Shown here piece by piece: positions 46,757 through 58,361 of a DNA stretch of 64,000 nucleotides. The stretch spans positions 4,433,501-4,497,500 of the forward strand of contig NZ_LR134376.1 in assembly GCF_900637545.1 (NCBI RefSeq), given 5' to 3'. Made by a program: the position numbers and the translations under genes. Every line of letters starts with the position of its first letter. Positions within the stretch are counted from its first letter, which is position 1. The notes beneath the pieces were generated by a model, which worked only from the letters and a program-made list of their open reading frames with translations, was not told where the DNA came from and made no database searches. Source of the stretch: Aeromonas encheleia (GTDB lineage Bacteria; Pseudomonadota; Gammaproteobacteria; Enterobacterales; Aeromonadaceae).

Positions 46757-47518
46757 CTAGCCCGCCGCCAGCGCCGCCATCACGTAGACATCGAAGCGGT
46801 TGCTCTTGGTCTCGATGGCCATGCTGGGTCTCTGTTCGTTGAGCCAGCCCGCGTAGTCGGGCCGCTTTACCACCACCCGCTTGTCGGCCATCTGCAGCGC
46901 CGCCGGCAGCAGGGCGTCCGCATCCAGATCCGGCCCCACCAGCGACTGGAACACCCGCATCTCCTTCTTCACCAGCGCCGACTTCTGCTTGTGGGGGAAC
47001 ATGGGATCCAGGTAGATGACATCGGGCCGCTCGGTCAGCGCCAGCAGGTTGTCCACCGCCGGCCCCTGCAACAGCTGCATCCGCTCCCGCACCCAGCCAC
47101 CGATCTCGGGATCCTGCCCCGCCCGCACCAGCCCGTCCTGCAGCAGGGCCGCCACCACCGGGCTGCGCTCGATCAGCGTCACCCTGCAGCCGAGGGAGGC
47201 CAGCACGAAGGCGTCGCGCCCCAACCCGGCCGTCGCATCCACCACGCTCGGCATGGCCCCCGCCTTGAGCCCCACCGCCTTGGCGATGGACTGGCCCCGG
47301 CCGCCGCCGAACTTGCGCCTGTGGGCCACGGCCCCCTCCACGAAGTCCACGTAGACGGCGCCGAGCTTGGGTTCGTCCAGCTTGCGCAGCTCCAGCCTGG
47401 CCTCGGTTAGCACCAGGGCGAAGGGCGCGGGGAACTCCACCTCGGCCAACCGCAGCCGCAGGGCATCGAGCTCCCCTTCGCGGGCGGGCACTTCACTGAA
47501 AACCTGGATATGGGGCAT
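46757..47518 (-). CDS. rsmJ: 16S rRNA (guanine1516-N2)-methyltransferase
   Basis: A 253-residue SAM-dependent methyltransferase of the RsmJ (YhiQ) family. The SAM fold has [20 protein letters not shown] (motif I), [18 protein letters not shown] (motif II) and the catalytic [20 protein letters not shown] (NPPY-like). Before it the conserved [16 protein letters not shown] is present. In E. coli it follows prlC directly; here a large GGDEF/EAL gene lies between them. Confidence 0.94.
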   Translation of the reverse strand: MPHIQVFSEVPAREGELDALRLRLAEVEFPAPFALVLTEARLELRKLDEPKLGAVYVDFVEGAVAHRRKFGGGRGQSIAKAVGLKAGAMPSVVDATAGLGRDAFVLASLGCRVTLIERSPVVAALLQDGLVRAGQDPEIGGWVRERMQLLQGPAVDNLLALTERPDVIYLDPMFPHKQKSALVKKEMRVFQSLVGPDLDADALLPAALQMADKRVVVKRPDYAGWLNEQRPSMAIETKSNRFDVYVMAALAAG

Positions 47519-47569
47519 AACGAAGACTCATGACGGCGTGGAGCCGAGCATGATAGCAGAAGCGGGGGA

Positions 47570-50134
47570 TCAGCTCACCGTAGTCAGATTGGTCAGGTTC
47601 ATCCCCTGGCGATTGAGGCTCAGGTATTCCACCAGATCGTCGAAGGGCAGCGGGCGGCTGAGCAAATAACCCTGGGTGAAGGCACAGCCCTTCTGGCAGA
47701 GGAAGTTGAGCTGCTCGCGGGTCTCCACCCCCTCGATCACCACCTGCATGCCGAGGTTGTGCACTATGTTGATGATGCCGTCCAGCAGCAGCCGGTCCTG
47801 CTCGTTGAAGGGGATGTGACGCACGAAGGAGCGGTCTATCTTGACCAGATCCACCGGGAAGGTGCGCAGGTAATTGAGCGCCGAGTAGCCGGTGCCGAAG
47901 TCATCGATGGCCAGCTTGCAGCCCGCCTCGCGCAAGGCGTCGATCCGCACCCTGTGCTGATCGCTGCTCTCCATCAACAGGGACTCGGTGATCTCTATGA
48001 TGATGTCCGCCGGATCCAGGCCGAAGTGACGGATCACCCTGAGCCACTCGTTCGCCTCTGGATCTATGGTCTGGAACTCCAGAGTCGAGCGGTTGATGGA
48101 CATCTGCAGCTCAGGGAAACCGGACTGCTGCAAGCGGGCCAGATCCCGGCATGACTGCCACAGCACCAGCGCCCCCAGCCCCTGGATGAGCCCCGCCTCC
48201 TCCGCCAGCGGGATGAAGTCCGCCGGCGAGACCTGGCCCCAGTGGGGATGGTACCAGCGCACCAGCGCCTCCAGCTTGGCAACCCGGCCACTGCGGTTGT
48301 CCCAGATCGGCTGATAGGCCATGGTCAGCTGCGCCAGCTTGATGGCCTCCGCCAGATCTTGTTGCATCTGGTGGCGCTGGCTCACCTCTTCCCGCATGGA
48401 GGCGCTGTAGGTGCCGAGTTGCCGCCCCTGCCGCTTGGCGACGAACAGCGCCTGCTCGGCATTGCGCAGCAGCTCGTCACTGTCGGCCCCGTCATTGGGG
48501 CAGAGGGTGATCCCCAGGGTCGCCGTCACATAGAGGTGCTGGTTGGCCAGCATGAAGGGGCGGGCGAAGCCGCCGATCACCTGCTTGGCAAACACCTCGG
48601 CCTGGCGGCGGTTGACGATGCCGGGCACCAGGAAGGCGAACTCGTCGCCACCGATGCGGGCCACCAGATCCTCGGTACGGACCCGGCTCACCAGCCGATC
48701 CGACACCTCCCGCAGCAGGGCATCACCGACGTGGTGATCCATGCTGTTGTTGACCGCCTTGAAGTTGTTGAGATCCAGCACCATGAGCGCGAAGCGCTCG
48801 CCCCGCTCGCAGAAGCGACCGAGGCAGCGGCCAAACAGCCAGCGGTTAGGCAGGCCGGTGAGGTTGTCGTAGTTCGCCTGGGCCGCGATCTTCTGCTCCG
48901 CCAGCTTGGTCTGGGAGAGATCGCTGAAGATGGCGATGTACTGGCTGATCCGCCCCCCCTCCCGCAAGGCGCTGATCATCAGCTGCTGGGGGTAGAGCTT
49001 GCCGTTCTTGCGCTTGTTCCACACCTCGCCACGCCAGATCCCCACCCGCTCGAGGGCGTGGTACATGTCGGCATAGAAGGTCTGATCGTGCAGCCCGGAC
49101 TTGAGCAGGCTGGGGCGCTGGCCGCAGGCCTCCTCCTCGCTGTAGCCGGTGATCTTCTCGAACGCGGGGTTGACCGAGATGATGCGGCTGTCGGCATCGC
49201 ACACCAGTATGGCCTCGGACAGGTTGTCATAGACCCGGTGGGAGAGCTTGAGCTGCTCGGCGTGGCGCTTGATGGGATCGATATTCTCCAGCACCAGCAT
49301 CAGATAGTCGGGGTGCAGCTGCTTGTTGCGGATCAGGGTCACCGTCACCCGGCCCCAGAGCACCATACCGTCCCGGTGCAGGTAGCGTTTCTCCTGGGTG
49401 AAGGCGGGACGCTCCCCCCGTCTCAACTCTTCGTAGTAAGGGATGCTGAGCAGCCAGTCTTCCGGGTGGTTGATCTCGGCGCCGGTGCGCAGTTGCAGCT
49501 CCTGCTGACTGTAGCCCAGCATCTTCTCGATGGCCGGGTTGACCCAGAGGATACGGCCCTCCAGATCCAGCTTGCCGATGCCGACTGGGGCATGGGACAT
49601 CATGCTGTCCAGGAAATGGTGATACTCAGGTTGGGTCTGCAGCGGCTGGGAGGGCTGCTGGTACATCAGCGCCAGCTCGCGACCGGCGAGGGGGGCCAGC
49701 AGGCGCAGCAGTCGCATGAGCTTGTCCATGCTGGGCATGGCCCGCTTGAACATGACGCTGCACAGCCCCATGGTCTCGCCCTGGGCATTCTTCAGCGCTA
49801 TACCGGCATAGCCCTTGATCTGCCAGCGCTCCAGCACGGCGGCATGAGGGAATAACTGACGGATACGATCGTTGAACCAGGCTTCCCCCTGCTGCATGAC
49901 GATCTCGCCCGGGGTGCCGGCGAGGGGAAAACTGTAGGAGCCTATGTCGAGGGAGGAGGGATGAGCGGCATGTATGGTAAAAAACAGGCCCGAATGATCC
50001 CTACCTGAAACGAGGACGAGATCCGCCTCAACCGCTGTGGCGATTTCACTCACAAAGGTCTCGAAAAATCCTTTGCCACTCAGATGAGACAGGCTTGAGA
50101 TGATTTGATAGACAGACTCGAGTGCTCGCCTCAT
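47570..50134 (-). CDS. GAF-PAS-PAS-GGDEF-EAL cyclic-di-GMP signalling protein
   Basis: An 854-residue cytoplasmic protein. A GAF-like N-terminus (about 15-155), two PAS domains (about 175-290 and 300-410, with HAPVGIGKLDLEGRILWVNP and EAILVCDADSRIISVNPAFE), a PAC segment, a GGDEF domain with intact RIGGDEF (about residue 492-498), and an EAL domain with KLEALVRW (near 622), EITESLLMES and AIDDFGTGYSALNY. Both catalytic signatures look intact, so it could make or break c-di-GMP. The sensed signal is unknown. It lies between rsmJ and prlC on the same strand, where E. coli has nothing. A terminator stands between it and prlC. Confidence 0.93.
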   Translation of the reverse strand: MRRALESVYQIISSLSHLSGKGFFETFVSEIATAVEADLVLVSGRDHSGLFFTIHAAHPSSLDIGSYSFPLAGTPGEIVMQQGEAWFNDRIRQLFPHAAVLERWQIKGYAGIALKNAQGETMGLCSVMFKRAMPSMDKLMRLLRLLAPLAGRELALMYQQPSQPLQTQPEYHHFLDSMMSHAPVGIGKLDLEGRILWVNPAIEKMLGYSQQELQLRTGAEINHPEDWLLSIPYYEELRRGERPAFTQEKRYLHRDGMVLWGRVTVTLIRNKQLHPDYLMLVLENIDPIKRHAEQLKLSHRVYDNLSEAILVCDADSRIISVNPAFEKITGYSEEEACGQRPSLLKSGLHDQTFYADMYHALERVGIWRGEVWNKRKNGKLYPQQLMISALREGGRISQYIAIFSDLSQTKLAEQKIAAQANYDNLTGLPNRWLFGRCLGRFCERGERFALMVLDLNNFKAVNNSMDHHVGDALLREVSDRLVSRVRTEDLVARIGGDEFAFLVPGIVNRRQAEVFAKQVIGGFARPFMLANQHLYVTATLGITLCPNDGADSDELLRNAEQALFVAKRQGRQLGTYSASMREEVSQRHQMQQDLAEAIKLAQLTMAYQPIWDNRSGRVAKLEALVRWYHPHWGQVSPADFIPLAEEAGLIQGLGALVLWQSCRDLARLQQSGFPELQMSINRSTLEFQTIDPEANEWLRVIRHFGLDPADIIIEITESLLMESSDQHRVRIDALREAGCKLAIDDFGTGYSALNYLRTFPVDLVKIDRSFVRHIPFNEQDRLLLDGIINIVHNLGMQVVIEGVETREQLNFLCQKGCAFTQGYLLSRPLPFDDLVEYLSLNRQGMNLTNLTTVS

Positions 50135-50230
50135 GGCAAGATTCTTTCTCTCCCTGGAAGGTAGAACCCGACTCTACTGAAGAGGCGGGGACAGTGCAAA
50201 CATGCTATCCGCAAGATATTAAAAAGCCTT

Positions 50231-50263
50231 GAAAAAAGGGACCTGCCGGTCCCTTTTTATCTC
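50231..50263 (-). terminator. Terminator of prlC
   Basis: AAAAAAGGGACC TGCC GGTCCCTTTTT: stem with T-run on either strand. It lies between prlC and the GGDEF/EAL gene, which suggests separate transcription. Confidence 0.8.
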
Positions 50264-50339
50264 AAAAATCACGCGGCGATCCCACTCTGCCGCAGGACTG
50301 TACCTGCTTGAAGCTCACGGCCGCGCAGGGCACCAAACC

Positions 50340-52382
50340 TTATGCGGCTATCCCGCTATGGCGCAGCAGGGCATCCACTTTGGGCTCGCGGCCCCGGAAG
50401 GCACGGAACAGCTCCATGGGTTCTTTCGAACCGCCCTTCTCCAGGATGTTCTTCAGGAAGGACTGGCCGGTGGCGGGGTTGAAGATCCCCTCCTCCTCGA
50501 AGCGGGAGAAGGCATCCGCCGACAGCACCTCGGCCCACTTGTAGCTGTAGTAGCCCGCCGCATAGCCCCCCGCGAAGATGTGAGAGAAGCTGTGCTGGAA
50601 GCGGTTGAACGCCGGCGGCGTCAGCACCGCCACCTGGCTGCGCACCTCGGCCAGCAGGGTCGGGATCAGCGCCGGATTGGCCGGGTCAAACTCCTGGTGC
50701 AGGCGGAAGTCGAACAAGGCGAACTCCAGCTGGCGCAACATCTGCATGGCCGCCTGGAAGTTGCGGGCGGTCAGCATCTTCTCCAGCAGATCCGCCGGCA
50801 GCGGCTCCCCTTTTTCATGATGGCCGGAGATGAAGGCCAGCGCCTCGGACTCCCAGCACCAGTTCTCCAGGAACTGGCTCGGCAGCTCGACCGCATCCCA
50901 GGCCACGCCGTTGATGCCGGCCACCCCGGCCACGTCGACCTGGGTCAGCATGTGGTGGATACCGTGGCCGAACTCGTGGAACAGGGTCACCACCTCGTTG
51001 TGGGTGAACAGCGCCGGTTTACCATCCACAGGGCCATTGAAGTTGCAGGTCAGATAAGCCACCGGCTTTTGCAAGGATCCATCCTGGCGGTAGCGGCGAC
51101 CCAGGCAGACATCCATCCAGGCCCCGCCCTGCTTGTGCTCGCGGGCGTAGAGATCGAGGTAGAAGCTGCCGCGCAGCTCATCCTCGGCGTCGAAGATGTC
51201 GTAGAAGCGCACGTCCGGATGCCAGGTATCGATGCCGAGGCGCTCGCGCACCTTGATGCCGAACACCCGGCGCACCACCTCGAACAGCCCCTTCACCACC
51301 CGGTTGGCGGGGAAGTAGGGCCGCAGTTGCTCGTCGGAGATGGAGAACTTGTGCTGCTTGAGCTTCTCGGCGTAGTAAGGGATATCCCAGGCGGCCAGCT
51401 CGTGCTGACCGTGCTGCTCGGCGGCGAAGGTGCGGATCTCCTCCAGCTCGGCCTTGCCCTGCGGCAGGGATTTGGCCGCGAGATCGGTGAGGAAGCCCAC
51501 CACCTGCTCAGGCTTGTCCGCCATCTTGGTGGCCAGGGAGAGCTCGGCATAGTTGCCGAAGCCGAGCAGCTGGGCCAGCTCGCGGCGCAGGGATAGCAGC
51601 TCGGTCATGATGGCTGAGTTGTCCCACTTGCCGGCGTTCGGGCCCTGCTCGGAGGCGCGGGTGGTGAAGGCCTCATACAGCTCGGCGCGCAGCGCGCGGT
51701 TGTCGGCATACATCATCACCGGCAGGTAGGAGGGGATGTCCAGGGTGAACAGCCAACCCTGCTGGCCCTTGTGCTCAGCCAGCTGACGGGCGGCGGCCTG
51801 TGCGCTCTGTGGCAGACCGGCCAATTCGGCCTCGTCGCTTACCAGCTTGCTCCAGCCCTGGGTCGCATCCAGCACGTTGTTGCTGAAGCGGGAGGCCAGC
51901 TCGGAGAGACGGGCCTGGATCTCGCCGTAGCGCTGCTGCGCCTCGGCGGACAAGCCTATGCCGGACAGGCGAAAGTCGCGCAGGGTATTCTGGATCTCCT
52001 TGCGCTGGGCGCCACTCAGCAGCGGGAAGTCGTCGCTCTCGGCCAGCTCGCGATAGGCCTGGTAGAGGCCCTCGTGCTGGCCGACATAGGTCTGGAACTC
52101 GGACAGCAGCGGCAGGCAGGCGTCATGGGCCTCGCGCAGCGCCTCGCTGTTGAGCACGGAATTGAGATGACTGACCGGTGACCAGATGCGCGCCAAACGG
52201 TCGTTGACCTCTTCCAGCGGCGCTATCAGGCTGTCCCAGGTATGGGGATCCCGCTGGGACAGCACGTCCTCGATCTTCTGTTTGCAGTCGGCGATGGCCT
52301 GCGTCACGGCAGGCTGTACCTGATCGGGCTGGATCTGGCTGAAGGGGGGCAGCGAGTCCATTGTCAGCAAAGGGTTGTTCAT
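50340..52382 (-). CDS. prlC: Oligopeptidase A
   Basis: A 680-residue M3 zinc metallopeptidase. Zinc motif HEFGHGIHHML in VVTLFHEFGHGIHHMLTQV, with the third ligand Glu in AWDAVELPSQFLENW. N-terminus MNNPLLTMDSLPPFSQIQPD and C-terminus agree with E. coli PrlC. It degrades signal-peptide fragments and small peptides in the cytoplasm. Its promoter region (52383-52604) holds a 16-bp palindrome. In E. coli the gene is followed by rsmJ. Confidence 0.96.
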   Translation of the reverse strand: MNNPLLTMDSLPPFSQIQPDQVQPAVTQAIADCKQKIEDVLSQRDPHTWDSLIAPLEEVNDRLARIWSPVSHLNSVLNSEALREAHDACLPLLSEFQTYVGQHEGLYQAYRELAESDDFPLLSGAQRKEIQNTLRDFRLSGIGLSAEAQQRYGEIQARLSELASRFSNNVLDATQGWSKLVSDEAELAGLPQSAQAAARQLAEHKGQQGWLFTLDIPSYLPVMMYADNRALRAELYEAFTTRASEQGPNAGKWDNSAIMTELLSLRRELAQLLGFGNYAELSLATKMADKPEQVVGFLTDLAAKSLPQGKAELEEIRTFAAEQHGQHELAAWDIPYYAEKLKQHKFSISDEQLRPYFPANRVVKGLFEVVRRVFGIKVRERLGIDTWHPDVRFYDIFDAEDELRGSFYLDLYAREHKQGGAWMDVCLGRRYRQDGSLQKPVAYLTCNFNGPVDGKPALFTHNEVVTLFHEFGHGIHHMLTQVDVAGVAGINGVAWDAVELPSQFLENWCWESEALAFISGHHEKGEPLPADLLEKMLTARNFQAAMQMLRQLEFALFDFRLHQEFDPANPALIPTLLAEVRSQVAVLTPPAFNRFQHSFSHIFAGGYAAGYYSYKWAEVLSADAFSRFEEEGIFNPATGQSFLKNILEKGGSKEPMELFRAFRGREPKVDALLRHSGIAA

Positions 52383-52503
52383 ACTGGGGTACCTCTAAAT
52401 GCGCTACAGCCCCTGCCGTCCAGAAGCTTGCTTGGACCATCTAAGATGTAGGCAGAAAACCCATTAATCAAGCCTTTGCCAGCGAGAGCGAGGCCCGTTG
52501 CCC

Positions 52504-52519
52504 AGTTTTCGCGAAAACT
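52504..52519. promoter_or_regulatory. Perfect 16-bp palindrome between prlC and hemB
   Basis: AGTTTTCG/CGAAAACT is a perfect 16-bp palindrome 122 nt upstream of the prlC ATG. It has no T-run and looks like an operator, but no regulator can be named. Confidence 0.35.
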
Positions 52520-52554
52520 TGCCTATTAAACCGGCAATCCGCACACCAGAGACG

Positions 52555-52582
52555 ACGATGCCGGTCCCTGGACCGGCATCGT
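52555..52582 (-). terminator. Long hairpin after hemB
   Basis: ACGATGCCGGTCC CT GGACCGGCATCGT is a 13-bp perfect stem 23 nt past the hemB stop. There is no clear T-run, so it may be a terminator or a 3'-end stabiliser. Confidence 0.6.
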
Positions 52583-52604
52583 GAGCGAAAGAGCGCCGTG
52601 GCTA

Positions 52605-53627
<1,023 letters not shown>

Positions 53628-54413
53628 TCACTCCTGAAGAGGAAGTTGGAAGAACGCGGCGGAGGTGGCCCGGGTATGGGCCAGCAAGGCCTCGGGCGCC
53701 TCGCCACGGCAGGCCGCCACCACCTTGGCGATGTGCGGCAGATAGGCGGGTTCGTTGCGTTTAGGTCTGGGTGTCAGATCCCGCGGCACCAGATAGGGGG
53801 CATCGGTCTCGATCATCAGCCGGCCGGCCGGGATGCGCGCCACCTGTTCCCGCAGCAGCTGACCACGGCGCTCGTCGCACAGCCAGCCGGTCACCCCTAT
53901 GTGCAGCCCCAGCGCCAGGCACTCGTCCAGCTCCTCGTCGGAGCCGGTGAAGCAATGCAGCACGGCCCCCGGCAACTTGGGCAGCCAGGGGCGCAGGATC
54001 TCGACGAAGCGGGCATGGGCATCACGGCAGTGCAGGAACACCGGCATCCCCAGCTCGGCGGCCAGCGCGAGCTGGGCGTCGAACACCGCATCCTGCACCG
54101 GACGGGGAGAGAAGTCGCGATTGTAGTCGAGGCCACACTCGCCGATGGCCACCACCTGGGGCAGTGCCGCCAGTTCGCGCAGGACCGGCAGGGTATGCGC
54201 ATCGACACTCTTGGCATCGTGGGGATGAACCCCGGCGGTGGAGAAGCAGTAGCCGGGCCAGCGGGCGGCCAACTCGGCGCTCTCCCGGCTGCCCGCCAGA
54301 TCGGTGCCGGTCAGGATCAGCGCCTCGACCCCGGCGGTGCGAGCGCGGGCCACCAGTTCGGCCTGTTCGCCGGCAAACTGGGAGCTGGTGAGGTTGAGAC
54401 CAATGTCGATCAT
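53628..54413 (-). CDS. tatD: TatD-family metal-dependent DNase
   Basis: A 261-residue TIM-barrel hydrolase. It begins [17 protein letters not shown]; metal-binding residues appear in [47 protein letters not shown], and the C-terminal [12 protein letters not shown]. It is a 3'-5' exonuclease with roles in DNA quality control; despite its name it is not needed for Tat export. I start at the ATG 54413 since the six upstream codons begin with TTG and lack homology. It follows tatC by 111 nt. Confidence 0.93.
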   Translation of the reverse strand: MIDIGLNLTSSQFAGEQAELVARARTAGVEALILTGTDLAGSRESAELAARWPGYCFSTAGVHPHDAKSVDAHTLPVLRELAALPQVVAIGECGLDYNRDFSPRPVQDAVFDAQLALAAELGMPVFLHCRDAHARFVEILRPWLPKLPGAVLHCFTGSDEELDECLALGLHIGVTGWLCDERRGQLLREQVARIPAGRLMIETDAPYLVPRDLTPRPKRNEPAYLPHIAKVVAACRGEAPEALLAHTRATSAAFFQLPLQE

Positions 54414-54524
54414 GAGGTAATGAATTTCCAATGAACGGAAGGCATATCAGGTATTTGAAAACCATCTACCGATTGGGGCCTTACCATACGCCTCCGGGCG
54501 GAGCCTGAAAAGAGGAAGGGAGCC

Positions 54525-55280
54525 TCAGCTCCCCTCATCCGTCTGTTCCTGCGACTCTTCGTCCTCTTTCCTGGTGTAGAAACGGGCGAAGAACAAGCCT
54601 ATCTCCCACAGCGCCCACATGGGGATCGCGAGCAGGGTCTGGGAGAAGACATCCGGCGGGGTCAGCAACATGCCCACCACGAACACCCCGACGATGACGT
54701 AGGGGCGTTTCTCCCGCAGGCTCTTGGGGTTGGTCACACCGGTCCAGCACAGCAGTATGGTGGCCACCGGGATCTCGAACGCCACCCCGAACGCGAAGAA
54801 CAGGGTGAGCACAAAGTCCAGGTAGCTGGCGATGTCGGTCGCCACCGTCACCCCGGCGGGCGCCGTGCTGGTGAAGAAACCGAACACCAGCGGGAACACC
54901 ACGTAGTACGCAAACGCCATGCCGCCATAGAACAACACGGCGCTGGAGGCGACCAGCGGCATGATCAGCCGTCGCTCGTGCTGGTACAGACCGGGGGCGA
55001 TGAAGGACCAGGCCTGATAGAGCAGATAGGGGATAGCCACGAAGAAGGAGACCACCAGGGTCAGCTTGATCGGCGTGATGAAGGGGGTCGCCACATCCGT
55101 CGCTATCATGCTGGTGCCTGCCGGCAGCTGGCTGAGCAGCGGCCTGGCCACGAAGTCGTAGATGTCGTTGGAGAAATAGATGAGCGCGACGAACGCCAGC
55201 AAGATGGCCGAGAACGACCGCAACAGGCGCGTCCTCAGCTCCACCAGATGGCTGATCAGGGGTTGTTCGGTCTGACTCAT
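54525..55280 (-). CDS. tatC: Twin-arginine translocase subunit TatC
   Basis: A 251-residue membrane protein with six helices. It has the conserved N-terminal [15 protein letters not shown], the Glu-containing periplasmic-side [20 protein letters not shown] and the family [20 protein letters not shown]. It binds twin-arginine signal peptides with TatB. Its ATG overlaps the tatB stop by 4 nt. A short acidic tail ([14 protein letters not shown]) closes the protein. Confidence 0.97.
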   Translation of the reverse strand: MSQTEQPLISHLVELRTRLLRSFSAILLAFVALIYFSNDIYDFVARPLLSQLPAGTSMIATDVATPFITPIKLTLVVSFFVAIPYLLYQAWSFIAPGLYQHERRLIMPLVASSAVLFYGGMAFAYYVVFPLVFGFFTSTAPAGVTVATDIASYLDFVLTLFFAFGVAFEIPVATILLCWTGVTNPKSLREKRPYVIVGVFVVGMLLTPPDVFSQTLLAIPMWALWEIGLFFARFYTRKEDEESQEQTDEGS

Positions 55281-55735
55281 GGCTTCACCTCCCCTTTGTC
55301 TCTGGCGGCATCCTGGGCGACGGTTGCTACCTCAGTCTCCACCGCACCCGGTTCAGGGACGGCGATGGCCTGCGCTACCGGTTCGGGAGCTAGCGTCGGG
55401 GTCGCCTGCGGCGGACGGATCTCGTTCTGCTGCCCGTTCTGTGGCGAATAGGGGCGATTCACCGACTGGGCGGCCGCCTTCAACTGCTCGATGGACTCCT
55501 GCAGCTCGGGGCTGAGGTTGCTCATCTGCAATTGCTCGGCCTTCTTCAGATCGTTGTGCAGCTCTTGCAACTTGAGCTCCTGCTCCAGCTCGGACTTCAC
55601 CGAGTTGGCGGTGCTGCGAATGAGCTTGATCCAGTGGGATGCCGTACGGATGGCGACCGGCAGGCGCTCAGGCCCCAGCACCACCAGGGCCACCACACCG
55701 ATGACGACCAGCTCCCAAAAACCGATGTCGAACAT
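55277..55735 (-). CDS. tatB: Twin-arginine translocase subunit TatB
   Basis: A 152-residue protein. One membrane helix at residues 3-21 ([20 protein letters not shown] with the conserved PERLP after it), an amphipathic helix ([19 protein letters not shown]), then a long, low-complexity Glu/Gln/Pro tail. It forms the receptor complex with TatC. It is 3 nt after tatA and overlaps tatC. Confidence 0.95.
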   Translation of the reverse strand: MFDIGFWELVVIGVVALVVLGPERLPVAIRTASHWIKLIRSTANSVKSELEQELKLQELHNDLKKAEQLQMSNLSPELQESIEQLKAAAQSVNRPYSPQNGQQNEIRPPQATPTLAPEPVAQAIAVPEPGAVETEVATVAQDAARDKGEVKP

Positions 55736-55738
55736 GGC

Positions 55739-55990
55739 TTAGGCCTGATCTTTGTCTTTCTGCTTGGTGGTGTCGGCACTGTTGGCCGCCTCGTTCAGCT
55801 GCTTCGTCGGGAACTCGGCATCCTTCTGCTCGGGTTTCTGTTCGGTGCCCGACTCATCGGACAGCGCCTTCTTGAAGCCCTTCACCGCCGCCCCCAGATC
55901 GCCACCGATCCCGCGCAGCTTCTTGGTACCGAACAGCAGCACGACGATGACTGCGATGATCAACAACTGCCAAATACTGATACCACCCAT
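55739..55990 (-). CDS. tatA: Twin-arginine translocase subunit TatA
   Basis: An 83-residue protein. Short N-terminus with one membrane helix (residues 4-21, [20 protein letters not shown]), the hinge [14 protein letters not shown], an amphipathic helix [13 protein letters not shown], and a charged tail. It forms the protein-conducting oligomer of the Tat system. First gene of tatABCD-hemB; ubiB lies 114 nt upstream in the same direction. Confidence 0.96.
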   Translation of the reverse strand: MGGISIWQLLIIAVIVVLLFGTKKLRGIGGDLGAAVKGFKKALSDESGTEQKPEQKDAEFPTKQLNEAANSADTTKQKDKDQA

Positions 55991-56104
55991 GATATTTCTC
56001 CAAGATTGGCGCCCGAGGTGCGCGAGTATGTTATTGACGGAAAGGATGCCGATACCAGCCCGGCAAGTTCTCCGAGATTGGCACCGGGAAGCGCCGTTTT
56101 TTGT

Positions 56105-57745
56105 TTAGTGGGAACGGGTTTTCAGCCAGCCAAGCAACCAGCATACACCGGCACCGGCGAGGGTTATTTGTCCCCACTCAATATGTTGTTTCTGGGTCAG
56201 CAAGAATACACCCACTAACAGTAGGCTGGCTCCAACCCCTAAGAGGTAGCGTGCCTGACCCTGACGGTGGCTGTGCCGGCGGAAATCCGCAAACATCTGC
56301 TCGAAATGGTGTTGCTGATGACGGGCCTGGCGCAGGGTCTCGTAGACCAGCTCCGGCAGCTCCGGCAGCTTCTCCGCCCAGAACGGCGCCTTCTCCCTGA
56401 TCGCATTCAGCACCGCCTTGGGCCCCACCTGCTCGCGCATCCAGCTTTCCAGATAAGGCTTGGCGGTCTGCCACAGATCCAGCTGCGGATAGAGCTGGCG
56501 TCCTAGCCCTTCTACATAGAGCAGGGTCTTCTGCAGCAGCACCAGCTGCGGCTGCACCTGCATATTGAAGCGGCGGGCGGTGTTGAACAGGTTGAGCAGC
56601 ACGTGGCCGAACGAGATCTCGGACAGCGGCTTCTCGAAGATGGGCTCCAGCACGGTGCGGATGGCAAACTCGAACTCGTCCACCTTGGTGTCGGCAGGCA
56701 CCCAGCCCGACTCCACGTGCAGCTCGGCCACCTTGCGGTAATCCCGGTTGAAGAAGGCGAGGAAGTTCTCCGCCAGGTAGCGCTTGTCTTCCCGGTTGAG
56801 GGTGCCGACTATGCCGCAGTCGATGCCGATCCAGAGTGGATTGTCGGGGTGCTCGTAGGAGACGAAGATGTTGCCGGGATGCATGTCGGCGTGGAAGAAG
56901 CTGTCGCGGAACACCTGGGTGAAGAACACCTCCACCCCGCGCTCCGCCAGCAGCTTCATGTTGGTGCCGTTGGCCTCCAGGGCCGCGATGTCGGAGACCG
57001 GAATGCCATAGATGCGTTCCATCACCAGCACCTGCTCGCGACAGTGCTCGGTGAACACCTCGGGCACATAGAGCGCATCGGAGCCGGTGAAGTTGCGGCG
57101 CAGCTGGATGGCGTTGGCGGCTTCGCGCATCAGGTTCAGCTCGTCGAGTATGGTCTTGCGATACTCCTCCACCACCTCGATGGGGCGCAGTCGCGCACTC
57201 TGGGGCGCGAAACGGGCCGCCAGACGGGCCAGCGCTTGCATCAGGCGCAGATCCGCCTCGATGACGGGTTCGATGTCGGGCCGGATCACCTTGATGACGA
57301 TCTCGCGGCCATTCTCCTTCAGCCGGCCGGTGTGCACCTGGGCGATGGAGGCCGAGGCCAGCGGCGTCTCATCGAAATCTTCGAACAGGGTCTCGATGGG
57401 GCAGCCCAGGCTCGCCTCTATCTGGCGCCTGGCCTCCTGGCCACAGAAGGGGGGAACCCTGTCCTGCAGCAGGGCCAGCTCTTCGGCGATGTCCGGCGGC
57501 AGCAGATCCCGCCGGGTCGACAGCATCTGGCCAAACTTGATGAAGATGGGACCGAGCGCCTCGAAGGCGAGGCGAATGCGGGCGCCACGGCTCAGATCCG
57601 GCTGCTTGTTCTTCAGCCAGAACAGGCTGCGACGCAGCAGGCGTCCTGGCCAGGGTTGATAACGGGCGGGCACCAGCTCGTCGATGCCCTGCTCCAGCAG
57701 AATGCTGACGATGCGATAGAGACGCTTGAACTCCTTCGGGGTCAT
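56105..57745 (-). CDS. ubiB: Ubiquinone biosynthesis kinase-like protein UbiB
   Basis: A 546-residue ABC1/ADCK-family protein. It has the KxGQ motif in [20 protein letters not shown], the Ala-rich ASASIAQVH nucleotide loop, the catalytic [11 protein letters not shown] and the IDCGIVG metal site. Two C-terminal membrane helices (about 500-540: [17 protein letters not shown] and [18 protein letters not shown]) anchor it. It supports ubiquinone synthesis, probably by extracting precursors from the membrane. It overlaps ubiJ by one base (TGATG). Confidence 0.97.
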   Translation of the reverse strand: MTPKEFKRLYRIVSILLEQGIDELVPARYQPWPGRLLRRSLFWLKNKQPDLSRGARIRLAFEALGPIFIKFGQMLSTRRDLLPPDIAEELALLQDRVPPFCGQEARRQIEASLGCPIETLFEDFDETPLASASIAQVHTGRLKENGREIVIKVIRPDIEPVIEADLRLMQALARLAARFAPQSARLRPIEVVEEYRKTILDELNLMREAANAIQLRRNFTGSDALYVPEVFTEHCREQVLVMERIYGIPVSDIAALEANGTNMKLLAERGVEVFFTQVFRDSFFHADMHPGNIFVSYEHPDNPLWIGIDCGIVGTLNREDKRYLAENFLAFFNRDYRKVAELHVESGWVPADTKVDEFEFAIRTVLEPIFEKPLSEISFGHVLLNLFNTARRFNMQVQPQLVLLQKTLLYVEGLGRQLYPQLDLWQTAKPYLESWMREQVGPKAVLNAIREKAPFWAEKLPELPELVYETLRQARHQQHHFEQMFADFRRHSHRQGQARYLLGVGASLLLVGVFLLTQKQHIEWGQITLAGAGVCWLLGWLKTRSH

Positions 57746-58353
57746 CAGCTCACCCGCTGCTCGAGGCGAGCCAGTCGCAACTCGACCGCTTTCAGGTGCT
57801 GGGCCAGCAGTTCGACGTCATCGTTGAAGCTCGCGACCTCCAGCGGTCCAGGGGCCAGTCTGGCCTCCTCGGTCAGGTACTCGGCCAGCTGACGCTGGGA
57901 GCGGTACAGCTCACGACCCAGCACGCGGCGCGCCTGACGGGCCCCACTGCACAGGGTGTGGGCCAGCACGTCGCCGGTGTAGCGGGAGAGTTCCTCTTCC
58001 CAGTCGATGTCGAGCTCTCCCAGCAGGGCGCTAAACGCCTGCACCAGCTGCGGATCGCCACTCAGATCGAGTCGCTCCTCGCGGATATAGCGGGTCAGGG
58101 CGGAAGGGTCTTTCAGCAGACCGAGGGCGGTCAGCGACAGGCTCAGCACGGCGTCGGCCTCCCCCTCGTAACCGGCCAGCACATCCAGCCGCCGGTCGGA
58201 GAACACAAACCAGAGCGGCTTCAGCTCGCGCAGCTCCAGCTTGAGCACCTTGCCCGCCAGCTTGCGCAGCCGCTCCGGGCTCTGCTTGTCGAGGCCCAGC
58301 AACTGATTGAGGCTGGTTTCGATCACCCCAGTGACCATGGCATCCATCGGCAT
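57745..58353 (-). CDS. ubiJ: Ubiquinone biosynthesis accessory factor UbiJ
   Basis: A 202-residue protein with an SCP2-type lipid-binding domain ([40 protein letters not shown]) and a C-terminal coiled coil ([18 protein letters not shown]). It holds the Ubi enzyme complex and binds UbiK. The start is uncertain between 58353 and 58347 (both ATG); AAGG upstream favours 58353. It begins 8 nt after ubiE and overlaps ubiB. Confidence 0.92.
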   Translation of the reverse strand: MPMDAMVTGVIETSLNQLLGLDKQSPERLRKLAGKVLKLELRELKPLWFVFSDRRLDVLAGYEGEADAVLSLSLTALGLLKDPSALTRYIREERLDLSGDPQLVQAFSALLGELDIDWEEELSRYTGDVLAHTLCSGARQARRVLGRELYRSQRQLAEYLTEEARLAPGPLEVASFNDDVELLAQHLKAVELRLARLEQRVS

Positions 58354-58361
58354 AGGCAACC

